Below are positions 15,654-25,338 of a DNA stretch of 64,000 nucleotides, piece by piece. Under the pieces are notes generated by a model. It worked only from the letters and a program-made list of their open reading frames with translations. It did no database searches and was not told the origin of the DNA. The position numbers and the translations under genes were made by a program. The stretch comes from JAKJEP01 sp964580995 (GTDB taxonomy: Bacteria; Planctomycetota; Phycisphaerae; Sedimentisphaerales; SM23-30): contig CAZOMV010000001.1 of the NCBI GenBank assembly GCA_964580995.1, positions 1 to 64,000 of the forward strand, in the 5' to 3' direction. Numbering within the stretch: position 1 is the stretch's first letter; each line of letters begins with the position of its first letter.

Positions 15654-17951
15654 ATGATACAAAAGCTTATAAAATATATTTCAGGTAATTCATCGGGTAT
15701 TCAGCACCTGATTTTCCGGATGATTCTCCTTGGTGTATTGGTAGTAGGCTGTAAATCTCAGCCGGCTGAACCGCAAGGCTCCGTCAGCCCGGATTCCCCA
15801 TCTGCGAATCAGCTCCAGCCGGAACCGGAGGATATGGATAATGAAACCACGCATGTTTTGAAAAGACATGGGATCGATATGCGTCAATGGGCCCAGTCCG
15901 GAGAAACACCATCGGTTGCGGCAGCGGAAGAAACTGCCTTTCCGGTACAAGGTTCGGAACCCATGCCGGCCTCTCCGTCGGGGGTGGCGGACCCTCGAGA
16001 TCCTGCCGAGTCTCCTGCCGAGGTTGGGGAACCGAATTCTTCGATGCTTTCTGCGGAGGTTCCGCCGGAGGTGGACCTGGCAGAGGATCGTATGGATCTG
16101 CTCATGCCTGCCCTGTTGGACCCGAACCTGGCGGAGGAACGGATTCAGGTGGATTTTGCGGAAGCGGATATTCGGGATGTAATCAAGTCGGTCAGTGAGC
16201 TGACGGGTATTCGCATGATTGTGCACTCCGAGGTGAAAGGGATCGTTTCCGTCCAGTGTCCCCAGGAGATACGGCTGGGAGACTTGTTTCAACTGTTTGA
16301 ATCGATTCTGGAAGTGAATGGTTATGCAGCGGTCCCGGCGGGGGAACTGGTCAAGATTGTCCCGCGCGAGCAGGCCAATAAGCGAAATGTTCGTATCCAG
16401 TTTGGAGCGGATCCGAACCAGATTCCCCAGGATGATTCGATCGTCCGGCAGATTATGCCGTTACAGTATGCCGATGCCTCCGAGGTGGCCACTATGATAA
16501 CCCCCTTTGCCAGCGCCCAGGCGATTATTTCTCCCGATCCGCGTACCAATTACCTGCTGATAACGGATTCTTCTGCCAATGTTCATCATATGGCCCGGAT
16601 CATCCGGAAGCTGGATGTTCCCTTTGCCCAGGAACAGCAGGAAGTGATTCCGCTGCATTTTGCTTCTGCCCAGTCCCTGGCCAAACAGATTATGGAAATC
16701 ATGGCCGGCGAAAAAAGCGGGGCCAACCGGAGCCGATCCGAGTCCAAAACGAAAATGGACATTCCCGTAAAGGTTCTGCCCGATACCCGGACGAATTCCC
16801 TGTTGGTCATTGCCTGCCCTTCGGATATGCAAACCATTCGGGGATTGGTGCGAAATCTGGATATTCAGCGGCCGGACGGGGCGGAAAACTGGCACGTCGT
16901 GTATCTGGAAAACGCCCAGGCGGAGGAACTGGCCCCCTCTCTGACCAGTATTCTGGCGAATATGAATACCGCCAATGCCACAGAATCAAGGGACATTATC
17001 CAGGTTACGCCCGACGCCGGCACCAATTCTCTGATTATCAATGCCCTGCCCCAGGATTTTCTGGTGATTTCCAAAATTATTGAAAAACTGGATATGGTCC
17101 GCGAGAGAGTGTTGGTGGAATTGTTGATCGTCGAGATCGATGAGGACTCGCTGCAGGAAATCGGAGTGGACTGGGCCACTCTGGATCAGGCGGTTTCGGA
17201 TAGTGTGCGCGGCTTCGGGAATACCGACTTTGGGATTCGGGCAGACGCGACCAGCGGGAATCTGGAAGGCCTCAGCATTGGGGCGTTCAAGAAGGTGGGG
17301 GGAGAAACCCAGATCGGTGCGATTCTGTACGCTCTGAACAAGGTTTCCGATGTCAATATCCTTTCCACACCCAGCATCACCACCTCCAATCATCGGAAGG
17401 CGAAAATCATTGTAGGTGAAAATATTCCCTATGTGAAGGGAGATCGGGTAACCGAGACGGATCCCAGCACTCCCACGATTATTCGGACCATTGATTACAA
17501 GGATGTGGGAATCAGCCTGGATATTACCCCGCATGTCAGTTATGAAAAACGGGTGCGGCTGGAGATTGCCAGCGAGTTTACCCAATTGATAGACAGTGTG
17601 ACCGGTCTTTCCGCCGATACTCCGACCACCGCCAAACGGCAAATCGAAACGGAGGTTACGCTCGATGATGGGGCGACCCTCGTGCTGGGGGGGCTGATCC
17701 GGGATGATAAAACCACGGTGGAAAAGAAAATCCCCTTATTGGGCGACCTGCCTCTGATAGGCGGGTTGTTTAAATTACAGCGGGATCGGTTGCAGAAAAC
17801 AAACCTGTTGTTATTTATTACCCCGTATGTAATTCAGAATGAAGAACAGGAACGGCAGATCACGCAGAAAAAAAAGGCCGAGTTGGTTCCGGAATTGGAA
17901 AGGAGAATTCAGGAAGACGCTCTGCGTAGTAACGAAATCCGTTGTCCTTGA
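15654..17951 (+). CDS. gspD: Type II secretion secretin GspD, lipoprotein-type
   Basis: Protein of 765 residues, the outer-membrane channel of the secretion system. The N-terminus has a lipobox-like LLGVLVVGC, so the subunit is probably lipidated. A long acidic, Pro-rich linker (about 25-150) precedes N0 (VDFAEADIRDVIKSVSELTG), three N1-N3 KH-like repeats (for example DPRTNYLLITDSSANV and DTRTNSLLVIACPSD), and the secretin core with VLVELLIVEIDED, NILSTPSITTSNHRKAKI, GENIPYV and the closing LVLGGLIRDDKTTVEKKIPL. The protein is somewhat longer than typical because of the linker. An acidic linker between lipid anchor and N0 is unusual compared with enterobacterial GspD. Confidence 0.95.
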   Translation: MIQKLIKYISGNSSGIQHLIFRMILLGVLVVGCKSQPAEPQGSVSPDSPSANQLQPEPEDMDNETTHVLKRHGIDMRQWAQSGETPSVAAAEETAFPVQGSEPMPASPSGVADPRDPAESPAEVGEPNSSMLSAEVPPEVDLAEDRMDLLMPALLDPNLAEERIQVDFAEADIRDVIKSVSELTGIRMIVHSEVKGIVSVQCPQEIRLGDLFQLFESILEVNGYAAVPAGELVKIVPREQANKRNVRIQFGADPNQIPQDDSIVRQIMPLQYADASEVATMITPFASAQAIISPDPRTNYLLITDSSANVHHMARIIRKLDVPFAQEQQEVIPLHFASAQSLAKQIMEIMAGEKSGANRSRSESKTKMDIPVKVLPDTRTNSLLVIACPSDMQTIRGLVRNLDIQRPDGAENWHVVYLENAQAEELAPSLTSILANMNTANATESRDIIQVTPDAGTNSLIINALPQDFLVISKIIEKLDMVRERVLVELLIVEIDEDSLQEIGVDWATLDQAVSDSVRGFGNTDFGIRADATSGNLEGLSIGAFKKVGGETQIGAILYALNKVSDVNILSTPSITTSNHRKAKIIVGENIPYVKGDRVTETDPSTPTIIRTIDYKDVGISLDITPHVSYEKRVRLEIASEFTQLIDSVTGLSADTPTTAKRQIETEVTLDDGATLVLGGLIRDDKTTVEKKIPLLGDLPLIGGLFKLQRDRLQKTNLLLFITPYVIQNEEQERQITQKKKAELVPELERRIQEDALRSNEIRCP

Positions 17952-17966
17952 TAAAAAAGCCGGTAC

Positions 17967-19580
17967 ATGACCATGACTGAACCAACGAAAGTAAAACAAG
18001 TAGCGCAACCGTGGGATTTTCCGCTTCTGAAAACAATCGCGGATGACCAGTTGGCCCCGGACCTGGTGCAGAAGTTCCCTTTGGGATTTCTGAAAAAGCA
18101 CCACATGATCCCGATCCTTTATCAGAAGAAGCCGGCGCTGGTTTTGGCCGACCCCTGGAAGCTGGAGCCCTACGATGATGTTTTGAACGTATTGCAGCAA
18201 TACTGCCCCCGCCTGCTTTCCTCTCCGCAGGAAATCGAGCAGGCGATCAGCCGCTGTTATTATCAAAATCAGGATCCGGATCCCGGCGGAGAAAATCGGC
18301 CGGCAGACGGGGAACCTCTCAGCCAGCAAAATATCTACGCCCCGGGCGCACCGGAAGATCTGCTCAATGTGGCCAATCAGGCGCCCATTGTCAAACTGGT
18401 GAATACCATCTTTTTTCAGGCTGTCGGCCACCGGGCCAGTGATATTCATATCGAACCGTATGAACGGGAAGTCAAAGTCCGTTACCGGATCGATGGGGTC
18501 CTGCACGATGCCATGACCCCTCCAATGCCCTACGTGGCTCCCTTGATTTCCCGGCTGAAGATTATGGCCAATCTCAATATTGCCGAACACCGGCTGCCGC
18601 AGGACGGCCAAAGCCGGATTCGCATCGGGCAAAAGGAAATGGATATTCGAGTTTCCATCGTGCCCATCTCCGGCGGCGAACGGGTGGTACTGCGGCTGCT
18701 GGATAAAGGGGACCATTCGCTGGGGCTGGAGCAGATCGGTTTTACTCCGAAAATTGAGAAATGGTTTAGAAAATTGATTCACCTGCCGCATGGCATTATT
18801 TTGCTTACCGGCCCGACCGGAAGCGGGAAAACCACCACGCTGTATGCCGCCATCAACGAACTCAACAGCCATGAGCGGAACATTCTGACCGTGGAAGATC
18901 CGATTGAATATCAACTGCCCGGTGTGGGCCAGATGCAGGTTAAGCCGAAAATCAACCTCACCTTCGCCAATTGTCTGCGCCATATTCTCCGCCAGGACCC
19001 GGACGTGATTATGATCGGGGAGATTCGCGACCGGGAAACCGCGGATATCGCGATCCAGGCCTCCCTGACCGGCCATCTGGTGCTCAGTACCCTGCACACC
19101 AACAATGCCGCTTCCGCCCCAACTCGGCTGATTGATATGGGGATCGAACCGTATCTGATTGCCTCCTCCCTGAATGCGGTGATGGCCCAGCGGCTGCTGC
19201 GGGTGATCTGCCCCGATTGCAAGGTTCTCTGCAAACCGGAAGATGACATTTCTCATCTCTGGCCGAACCAGGCCGCCACGTCCCTGCATGCCCAGTTTTA
19301 TCAGGGGGCGGGCTGTCCCCGCTGCCTCCACACCGGTTATCTGGGCCGGACGGGGATCTTTGAATTGTTGATGATCGATGATGAAATGAAAGAGTTGATA
19401 ACCCGGCGGACCGGTTCTCATTTGATTGAACAGCAGGCCGTGCAAAAAGGGATGATCGCTTTGCGGGAAGACGGCCTGTATAAAGTGCTGGCCGGCGTTA
19501 CAACGGTGGAGGAGGTACTGCGGGTCACTCAGGACAATTCAACCGCGGATATCAGGAAGCAGGAACATGTTGGAATTTAA
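17967..19580 (+). CDS. gspE: Type II secretion ATPase GspE
   Basis: Protein of 537 residues. An N-terminal MshEN/GspE-N domain (about 1-140) is followed by the secretion ATPase core: the ASDIHIEPYE motif, Walker A GPTGSGKTTT, the Asp box VEDPIEYQLPGVGQMQV, Walker B DPDVIMIGEIRDRETADIA, and the His box LVLSTLHTNNAASAPTRLI. A zinc-binding region of the CPDC and CPRC type (about 415-455) follows, typical of GspE. It powers pseudopilus assembly at the inner membrane. Its last 14 bases overlap gspF. Confidence 0.96.
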   Translation: MTMTEPTKVKQVAQPWDFPLLKTIADDQLAPDLVQKFPLGFLKKHHMIPILYQKKPALVLADPWKLEPYDDVLNVLQQYCPRLLSSPQEIEQAISRCYYQNQDPDPGGENRPADGEPLSQQNIYAPGAPEDLLNVANQAPIVKLVNTIFFQAVGHRASDIHIEPYEREVKVRYRIDGVLHDAMTPPMPYVAPLISRLKIMANLNIAEHRLPQDGQSRIRIGQKEMDIRVSIVPISGGERVVLRLLDKGDHSLGLEQIGFTPKIEKWFRKLIHLPHGIILLTGPTGSGKTTTLYAAINELNSHERNILTVEDPIEYQLPGVGQMQVKPKINLTFANCLRHILRQDPDVIMIGEIRDRETADIAIQASLTGHLVLSTLHTNNAASAPTRLIDMGIEPYLIASSLNAVMAQRLLRVICPDCKVLCKPEDDISHLWPNQAATSLHAQFYQGAGCPRCLHTGYLGRTGIFELLMIDDEMKELITRRTGSHLIEQQAVQKGMIALREDGLYKVLAGVTTVEEVLRVTQDNSTADIRKQEHVGI

Positions 19581-20775
19581 CCAGAAACTACCGGATTTAT
19601 CTTCTGATATCCTGATTACCAGGGTTCCCGAAGATCCTCCGGTTACGGAGTGTCCCCGTCGCCGGGCAACGGATCAAACCGGTTTTCCGGCCCGCAAAGG
19701 GGAGGAGCCAAAAAATCCGGCCCGGGATCGGGAACGGCTCAGCCGCGTCAAACCCAGAGAGGTATCTCTGGCCATCCGGCAGTTGGCCACCCTTTTGCGT
19801 GCCGGGATGCCGCTGGTCCCTGCCCTGGCCGCTTTGGTGGAACAACTGCAAGGCCAGCCGCTGGCGCCGATCATGCAGGATATTCAGGATCGTGTGAATG
19901 CCGGGGCCTCGCTGGCTTCCGCCTGCCGCCAATATCCGGGACTATTTTCCGATCTGTTCCTCAGTATGGTTCATGCCGGGGAAAGCAGCGGTACACTCGA
20001 AGCGGTCCTGCTGCGTTTGGCGGAAATGATGGAAAAACGCACCCAGCTTGCCGCCAAAGTGCGGGCCGCACTGGCTTATCCGATCTTAATGACGCTGGTC
20101 GCGGTCGGCGTTGTGCTGTTTCTGATGAGCTTTGTAGTCCCCAGCCTGACCGGTATCTTTCTGGACATGAATCAGCAGTTACCCTGGCCGACCCGGCTGT
20201 TGATCCGGATCAGTTCGTTTCTGGAAAACTATCTGCTATGGATTTTGCTGGCCGGGGTTGCCTTATGGGGGGGAATTCACAGCTATATAAAATCCGGTGC
20301 CGGAAAACAGCAGTGGGATCGAATCAAGCTGAAACTGCCTTTGTTTGGTCCGCTGCTGCTGAAAGCGGAGGCGGCTCGTTTTACCCGTATTCTGGGCATT
20401 ATGCTTTCCAGCGGCATTTCCATTCTGGATACCCTGACGATTGCCCAGACGGTGATCCAGAACGGCTTTCTGGCGAAGTCGCTGGATTCGGTCAAGCAGG
20501 CGGTTTCCCGGGGGATTCCGATTGCCCAGTCGATGCGGATGACCGGGCTGTTCTCACCGATTGTGTATCACACGATCGCGATTGGCGAAATCAGCGGCAA
20601 CCTGGAGGAACAACTGGCCGGGATTGCCGATTCCTACGAAACCGAGCTGGAGACCTCGACCCGGGCCCTGATGTCGCTGCTGGAACCTGTCCTTCTCATG
20701 GTAATGGCGGCCTGGATTGGATTTATCGTATTGGCGATTCTGCTGCCGATTTTTGAAATTAATCAGATGATTTAA
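19567..20775 (+). CDS. gspF: Type II secretion inner-membrane protein GspF
   Basis: Protein of 402 residues, the usual GspF size. A polar N-terminus of about 55 residues precedes two T2SSF domains, each ending in hydrophobic helices (ILMTLVAVGVVLFLMSFVVP and LLWILLAGVALWG in the first part, LMVMAAWIGFIVLAILLPIF at the end). The typical motifs LATLLRAGMPLVPALAALVE and GESSGTLEAVLLRLAEMME, with the second-domain counterpart GEISGNLEEQLAGIADSYE, are present. It forms the platform on which the pseudopilus is built. The start overlaps gspE by 14 bp. Confidence 0.95.
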   Translation: MLEFNQKLPDLSSDILITRVPEDPPVTECPRRRATDQTGFPARKGEEPKNPARDRERLSRVKPREVSLAIRQLATLLRAGMPLVPALAALVEQLQGQPLAPIMQDIQDRVNAGASLASACRQYPGLFSDLFLSMVHAGESSGTLEAVLLRLAEMMEKRTQLAAKVRAALAYPILMTLVAVGVVLFLMSFVVPSLTGIFLDMNQQLPWPTRLLIRISSFLENYLLWILLAGVALWGGIHSYIKSGAGKQQWDRIKLKLPLFGPLLLKAEAARFTRILGIMLSSGISILDTLTIAQTVIQNGFLAKSLDSVKQAVSRGIPIAQSMRMTGLFSPIVYHTIAIGEISGNLEEQLAGIADSYETELETSTRALMSLLEPVLLMVMAAWIGFIVLAILLPIFEINQMI

Positions 20776-20790
20776 CGGAGTGCGTGATCC

Positions 20791-21222
20791 ATGAATCGAA
20801 TAAAAATGAAACATGCAAAGGGTTTTACCCTGATCGAGTTGATGATCGTGATTGTGATTTTGGGGCTTTTGGCCACGATGGTCATGCCCAAAATTCTTCA
20901 TCGGCCCGAACAGGCACGCCGCACCAAGGCCGTGGTAGAGATTCGGCAAATCGAGTCGGCCCTGGCGTTATTCAAGACCGATACCGGCCGCTACCCGACC
21001 ACCACCGAAGGTTTGAAGGCTCTGGTTACCGATCCCGGCATTAAGAATTATGATGCCGAGGGGTACCTTCCGAAATTGCCCGTGGATCCCTGGGACAAAC
21101 CCTATGTGTATGTCTGTCCCTCTTCGGAAGGGCGCGATTACGATCTGATTTCGTACGGCAAGGACAATGAAAAGGGGGGTACGGGCGATGATGCGGATAT
21201 TGAAAGCTGGAATATGGAATAA
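20791..21222 (+). CDS. gspG: Major pseudopilin GspG
   Basis: Protein of 143 residues. A short leader ends in KG before FTLIELMIVIVILGLLATMV, the type IV pilin-like prepilin motif with Glu at +5. The C-terminal end GGTGDDADIESW is the calcium-binding loop characteristic of GspG. An alternative ATG at 20806 would give a shorter leader. No prepilin peptidase gene lies in the window, so processing must come from elsewhere in the genome. Confidence 0.95.
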   Translation: MNRIKMKHAKGFTLIELMIVIVILGLLATMVMPKILHRPEQARRTKAVVEIRQIESALALFKTDTGRYPTTTEGLKALVTDPGIKNYDAEGYLPKLPVDPWDKPYVYVCPSSEGRDYDLISYGKDNEKGGTGDDADIESWNME

Positions 21223-21274
21223 TACGGCAGGAGAACCGGTGGGAATAACCGGGAAAAAACGGGAATACCTGAGA

Positions 21275-21682
21275 ATGATGGAGACCATGAAAAAAAGACC
21301 GGCTTTTACCCTGATTGAGGTCCTGGTAGCCTTGTCGGTGGTGGCGATTGCGGTGATCGCGCTGCTTCGTCTCCAGTTGATCAGTATCCAGATGGCGGAT
21401 CGTTCCCAGGGCAAGGTGCAGGCCGCTTCTCTGGCGGATCAGAAGATCGCGGAACTGATGATGGCCGGAATCCCGGCGCCGGGGACCCAAACCGGCACCA
21501 TCGAACAGGATGGCCGGAATTATCACTGGCGAACGGAAGTGACCGACTGGAAACTGCCGGATTCGGTGAAGGCGGAAGTAACGATGGTCCGCAGGATTTT
21601 GGCGGAAGTGTACTGGTATGAGGGGAAAAAGGAAAAAAGAATAGAGCTGGTAAGCGGTGCGGCAGACAGGAATATGCCATGA
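21275..21682 (+). CDS. gspI: Minor pseudopilin GspI
   Basis: The prepilin motif is RPAFTLIEVLVALSVVAIAV with Glu at +5. The helix is followed by LQLISIQMADRSQGKVQAAS, LADQKIAELM and a short beta-rich domain, fitting GspI (about 120-130 residues when mature). The frame is open from 21167 within gspG, but that would put about 40 odd residues before the leader, so a start at 21275, 21278 or 21287 is preferred. GGAG lies just before 21287. It overlaps gspJ by 4 bp. No gspH gene lies between gspG and gspI. Confidence 0.88.
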   Translation: MMETMKKRPAFTLIEVLVALSVVAIAVIALLRLQLISIQMADRSQGKVQAASLADQKIAELMMAGIPAPGTQTGTIEQDGRNYHWRTEVTDWKLPDSVKAEVTMVRRILAEVYWYEGKKEKRIELVSGAADRNMP

Positions 21683-22347
21683 ACCATCGAAATAAAAAGA
21701 CCGGTTTTACGCTGATCGAGATATTGATCGCCACGGCGATGATCGTACTCATCGTCTCGATTGTGTATGGAACCTATAGTGCCACCCTGCGCACAGCGCA
21801 GCGCGGTAAAGAAAAAGCAATGCTCGCCCAGCAGGCCGGTTCCCTACTTACCTGCATGGCCCGCCAGATTTCGGGTGTGTATCCTTTTGTGCATTCCCAT
21901 CCGGCCGGGGCGGAGCGGATCGGGAATCAAGTGATCGAGCCGGTCGAGAAGCCATGTCTGATTGGTGAAACACCAGATCGCAGCGGGAAGATCCTGTCTT
22001 TTGTAACGACCTCAGGAATCGGCAGCCAGGCTTCGCAAGGCGGTTTACTCCGGGTGGAATATCTCTTCGATGCCGCCACCGGGCTTCTCTCGTATCGACA
22101 GCAGCGTTGGCTGCCTTCGGAAGAAGCCCTGTCCGAGCGGGGCGGGTATCTGCCCCTGGCCCGCCATGTGAAGGCAATCGAGTTGGAATTTTTCGATGGC
22201 AAAGACTGGTGCGACCGGTGGGCGAACAGCGAAGTGCCGGCGGCCGTCAAGATCAAGGTGGATTTCCAGGGTGAATTTCTCCATCCGCTCCACCTGGAAA
22301 CGGTAGTGCCGGTTCCCTGCTGGAACGCGAAGGAAACCCATGGGTAA
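21679..22347 (+). CDS. gspJ: Minor pseudopilin GspJ
   Basis: Protein of 222 residues. The leader MNHRNKKTG is followed by FTLIEILIATAMIVLIVSIV (Glu at +5), then a larger beta-rich domain with GGLLRVEYLFDAATGLLSYR and ELEFFDGKDWCDRWANSEVP, typical of the GspJ C-terminal half. ATGA coupling links it to gspI, and it overlaps gspK by 8 bp. It forms part of the pseudopilus tip complex with GspI and GspK. Confidence 0.9.
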   Translation: MNHRNKKTGFTLIEILIATAMIVLIVSIVYGTYSATLRTAQRGKEKAMLAQQAGSLLTCMARQISGVYPFVHSHPAGAERIGNQVIEPVEKPCLIGETPDRSGKILSFVTTSGIGSQASQGGLLRVEYLFDAATGLLSYRQQRWLPSEEALSERGGYLPLARHVKAIELEFFDGKDWCDRWANSEVPAAVKIKVDFQGEFLHPLHLETVVPVPCWNAKETHG

Positions 22348-23353
22348 GCCTGTGAAACAACAAGGTTTTATTCTGATGACCGTGCTGCTGCTGATCGTCC
22401 TGATCGCCGCGGTCCTGCTGGAGTTCAACTACCAGTCCCGCCAGGGTCTGCACGGTACGGATGATTTTTACCGGCAACTGCAAGCCCGCCATACCGCCCG
22501 AGCCGGACTGCAGTTAGCCCAGGCGGCCCTGGGTCAGTACCCCGATTACCTGGAGCAGGAGGGCCTGCGCCAATTATTCAATCAGGAAACGGGGATTCCC
22601 GTCGGTTCGGGCCGGTGCCGGATCCGGGTGATACAAGAGGGGGGCAAGATCAATATAAATAAACTCAAAACCAACGGCCAGTTGGAACGGGGGAGTATCG
22701 ACCAGTTTCTTTTGCTGATCGATGTACTCAATCAGCAGGTTCCTTCCGCGCGGGCGCTGGATTACGGGCTGGTCCCCGCCCTCATCGACTGGACCGATGC
22801 CGATGATCAGATTACCCAACTGCCCTTTGTCAGCCATGCCAGCCGCGGGGCCGAATCCGATTATTATCGTCGGCAGATCCCGGCCTATTCCTGTGCCAAC
22901 CAGCCTTTGGATACGGTGGATCAATTGCTCCTGGTCCGGGATATGACGCCCCGGCTGCTCTACCATCTGACGGAGGAGGCAAAGGAGACAGACGAAACCG
23001 GGCTGGCGGATTATCTGACGGTTTATGGGGATGGGAAAATCAACATCAATTACGCCTCCCTTCCCGTGCTGCGCAGCCTTTCCCTGTTAATCAGTGACGG
23101 ACTGGCCCGGCAAATGGTGCAGTACCGGACGATTCGGCCTTTTGCCGCGATTGGTGAATTGCGGGATGTGCCCGGTATGACGGATGAAATCTTTTCTGCC
23201 GTCCGGGACCGAATCACGATCGCCTCTGTTGAAACCTACTATCGGGTAACCGTCTCCGCCGAGTCGGAGCAGGCCTCCTGTACGGTTACCGCGATCCTGA
23301 AGAAAAACAACGGCTCCCGCCGCATGGAGATGGTCTATTACCAGGAATCCTGA
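22340..23353 (+). CDS. gspK: Minor pseudopilin GspK
   Basis: Protein of 337 residues. The N-terminal segment KQQGFILMTVLLLIVLIAAV is a prepilin-like helix. As in many GspK proteins the +5 Glu is absent (the run is FILMT). The helical alpha domain shows the marker KININKLKTNGQLERGSIDQ and, near residue 230, KININYASLPVLRSLSLLIS with a helix-hairpin-helix-like DVPGMTDEIF. GspK caps the pseudopilus tip, where lack of Glu5 is the family norm. It is coupled to gspJ by overlap. Confidence 0.92.
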   Translation: MGKPVKQQGFILMTVLLLIVLIAAVLLEFNYQSRQGLHGTDDFYRQLQARHTARAGLQLAQAALGQYPDYLEQEGLRQLFNQETGIPVGSGRCRIRVIQEGGKININKLKTNGQLERGSIDQFLLLIDVLNQQVPSARALDYGLVPALIDWTDADDQITQLPFVSHASRGAESDYYRRQIPAYSCANQPLDTVDQLLLVRDMTPRLLYHLTEEAKETDETGLADYLTVYGDGKININYASLPVLRSLSLLISDGLARQMVQYRTIRPFAAIGELRDVPGMTDEIFSAVRDRITIASVETYYRVTVSAESEQASCTVTAILKKNNGSRRMEMVYYQES

Positions 23354-23355
23354 AT

Positions 23356-24798
23356 ATGCCCAAACGCTCGATTGGTATTGATATTGATTTGACAGCCGTT
23401 CATGCGGTGCAGTTGGCCCGCGCCGGGAACCGGATCCGCATCGAGAAGGCCTTCACGCACCCGATGCGCCGCAGTACGGATAGTCCCGAAAAAATCCTGA
23501 TGTCCCTGGTGGCCAAACACGGTTTTGACCGCCGGGCCGCCGCCGCCGTTACCCTTGCCCCGCAGGAATTCTGTTATCGGACGGGTTCCTTCGAGAAGGA
23601 ATTATCGGATCTGGTGGATGAATTTCCGCTGGACTCCGGCGAGATTGTGTCGGATCGCCCGGCTGCCAAAACCGGGGCCGAAAAGGCCGCGACCTTGTTG
23701 GTTGCCGCCAGTCATACTAGATTGCAGAGCCGGTGGGAAACTCTGGATCAAGCCCGGATGCGGGCGGCCCTGTTGGATACCCCCGTTTCCGCCCTCTATA
23801 CCGCCGTCACCCGCCGCCAGCCCGAACGGTTCCAATCGCCGACGTTGCTGATTTATTTGAATTCAACCCGGGTGCTTTTTGCGATGATTCGCGGCGGTGA
23901 AATCCTGATGACCCGGAACCTGCCTCTGGGCCTGTTCTCCGATCCGGGCGGAAAAAACATCGACATCGATTCGGATGCCTGGTCCATCCTGCTGCTCGAA
24001 ATGCAAGTAACCTGGCAGAAGGTGTTTCAGCAGGATTTAACGGCGGAGACGCAACTGGTGGTAACCGGGCCGCTGGCGGAGCGAACCGATATTCTGGAAA
24101 AAATGGAAAAAGAATTGCCGGGCAAAGTAATGCGCATCGATCCTTTTGCGGATATGGATCGGGCTGCCGATGTCCATCCCCATTCCGGTTTTATCCTGGC
24201 GCAGGGGCTGGCGCTGCGGGCTTTGGATCCCGCCCATACGTTCGGGGTCAATCTGTTCCGGATGGTAAAAAACGCTTCCCAGGCAGATCAGAATCTGAAA
24301 CGGCAAAAACTTATTTTCGGGGTTCTTCTGGTGTTTCTGGCGGCGGTTTGGCTGGCGGGTCTGTTTCTCCGCCTGCAGCGGCTGGAATCCCGGTATGATG
24401 CCCTCAAAGCGGAAATCCTTGCCGCCGCCCAAACGGTTCTGCCTGCTATTGATGATATCGAACTGGCTCTGCCTATGGTGATCCAGCAGAACAATACGTT
24501 AAAGAACGATTCCACCTGGGATCCGCTGGCGGCCGGCTCGCCGCTGGAGGTTTTAACCATTCTGGCTTCCCATACCCCCGGCTCGCTGGGCATCACGATC
24601 GAATCCCTGCATATCGACCGGTCCATTCAGTTGGCGGGCACCTGCCCGTCGTTTTCCGCCTTGCAGGAGTGGAAAAAGAATCTGGAACAGATCCCCTCGT
24701 TCCGCGCTGTGCAGATCCAGAAACAAAATAAATTATCAGACCGCCAGGAGGTGCAATTTGCCATCCTGATCGAACGGTCCCCGGAGGTTCTCCCATGA
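23356..24798 (+). CDS. gspL: PilM-like GspL (inner-membrane platform protein)
   Basis: Protein of 480 residues. The N-terminal 300 residues form an actin-like PilM/GspL-type cytoplasmic domain starting SIGIDIDLTAVHAVQLARAG. One helix near residues 318-337 (KLIFGVLLVFLAAVWLAGLF) and a periplasmic ferredoxin-like domain follow. It therefore combines what PilM and PilN do in type IV pilus systems in one chain, as GspL does. It starts 3 bp after gspK and overlaps gspM by 4 bp. Confidence 0.88.
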   Translation: MPKRSIGIDIDLTAVHAVQLARAGNRIRIEKAFTHPMRRSTDSPEKILMSLVAKHGFDRRAAAAVTLAPQEFCYRTGSFEKELSDLVDEFPLDSGEIVSDRPAAKTGAEKAATLLVAASHTRLQSRWETLDQARMRAALLDTPVSALYTAVTRRQPERFQSPTLLIYLNSTRVLFAMIRGGEILMTRNLPLGLFSDPGGKNIDIDSDAWSILLLEMQVTWQKVFQQDLTAETQLVVTGPLAERTDILEKMEKELPGKVMRIDPFADMDRAADVHPHSGFILAQGLALRALDPAHTFGVNLFRMVKNASQADQNLKRQKLIFGVLLVFLAAVWLAGLFLRLQRLESRYDALKAEILAAAQTVLPAIDDIELALPMVIQQNNTLKNDSTWDPLAAGSPLEVLTILASHTPGSLGITIESLHIDRSIQLAGTCPSFSALQEWKKNLEQIPSFRAVQIQKQNKLSDRQEVQFAILIERSPEVLP

Positions 24799-25325
24799 CG
24801 CTTACCCGCCGTGAAAAGACGATGATGATGGCCGCCGCCGCTTTGGCTGCCGGCTGGGGGCTGTATGGTTTTCTCATCCGGCCCGCCTGGGATCGAACCG
24901 ATACCCTGGAACGGGTGATCGCGGAGAAAGAGAATCTGCTCTGTGAACTGACGGCCAAAACCGGTGAATGCCGGCTGCGGCAGCGGCAGTTCCAGGCATT
25001 CCGGGACCGGATCGCCGCCCAGCCGCCGGATTTCCGCCTGCTGCCCTATCTGGAATCCCTGACCGCTCGTCTGGGTTTGCAGGTACAATCTCTGGAACAA
25101 AACGAAATGCCGCTACATGACAATTACCGGGAATCGGTAGTCGAGCTGAAGATTGCCGATCTCCGGGAGTCGCAACTTACGCAATTTCTGTCGAATCTGC
25201 AAGCGGCACCGGCCCTGGTGCAGGTCAAGTCCCTGGATATCCGCAAAACCGCACAGGATCTATTGGAACTGACCGTTCAGATCGGCCATATCACTATCGC
25301 ATCAGATTCACCACAGACCAACTGA
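24795..25325 (+). CDS. gspM: Type II secretion protein GspM
   Basis: Protein of 176 residues. After a basic N-terminus, one helix (MMAAAALAAGWGLYGFLI) is followed by a coiled region (DTLERVIAEKENLLCELTAK) and a small ferredoxin-like periplasmic domain that ends LLELTVQIGHITI. This fits GspM/PilO proteins that pair with GspL. It is the last gene of the operon and converges with the giant surface-protein gene only 13 bp beyond its stop. Confidence 0.85.
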   Translation: MTLTRREKTMMMAAAALAAGWGLYGFLIRPAWDRTDTLERVIAEKENLLCELTAKTGECRLRQRQFQAFRDRIAAQPPDFRLLPYLESLTARLGLQVQSLEQNEMPLHDNYRESVVELKIADLRESQLTQFLSNLQAAPALVQVKSLDIRKTAQDLLELTVQIGHITIASDSPQTN

Positions 25326-25338
25326 ATTAAGATCGAAT

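Noticed and set aside
17811..19445. Long minus-strand frame (544 codons) opposite gspE
   Set aside because: Antisense shadow of a G+C-rich gene; composition is rich in Gln, His and Arg, with no domain and no ribosome site.
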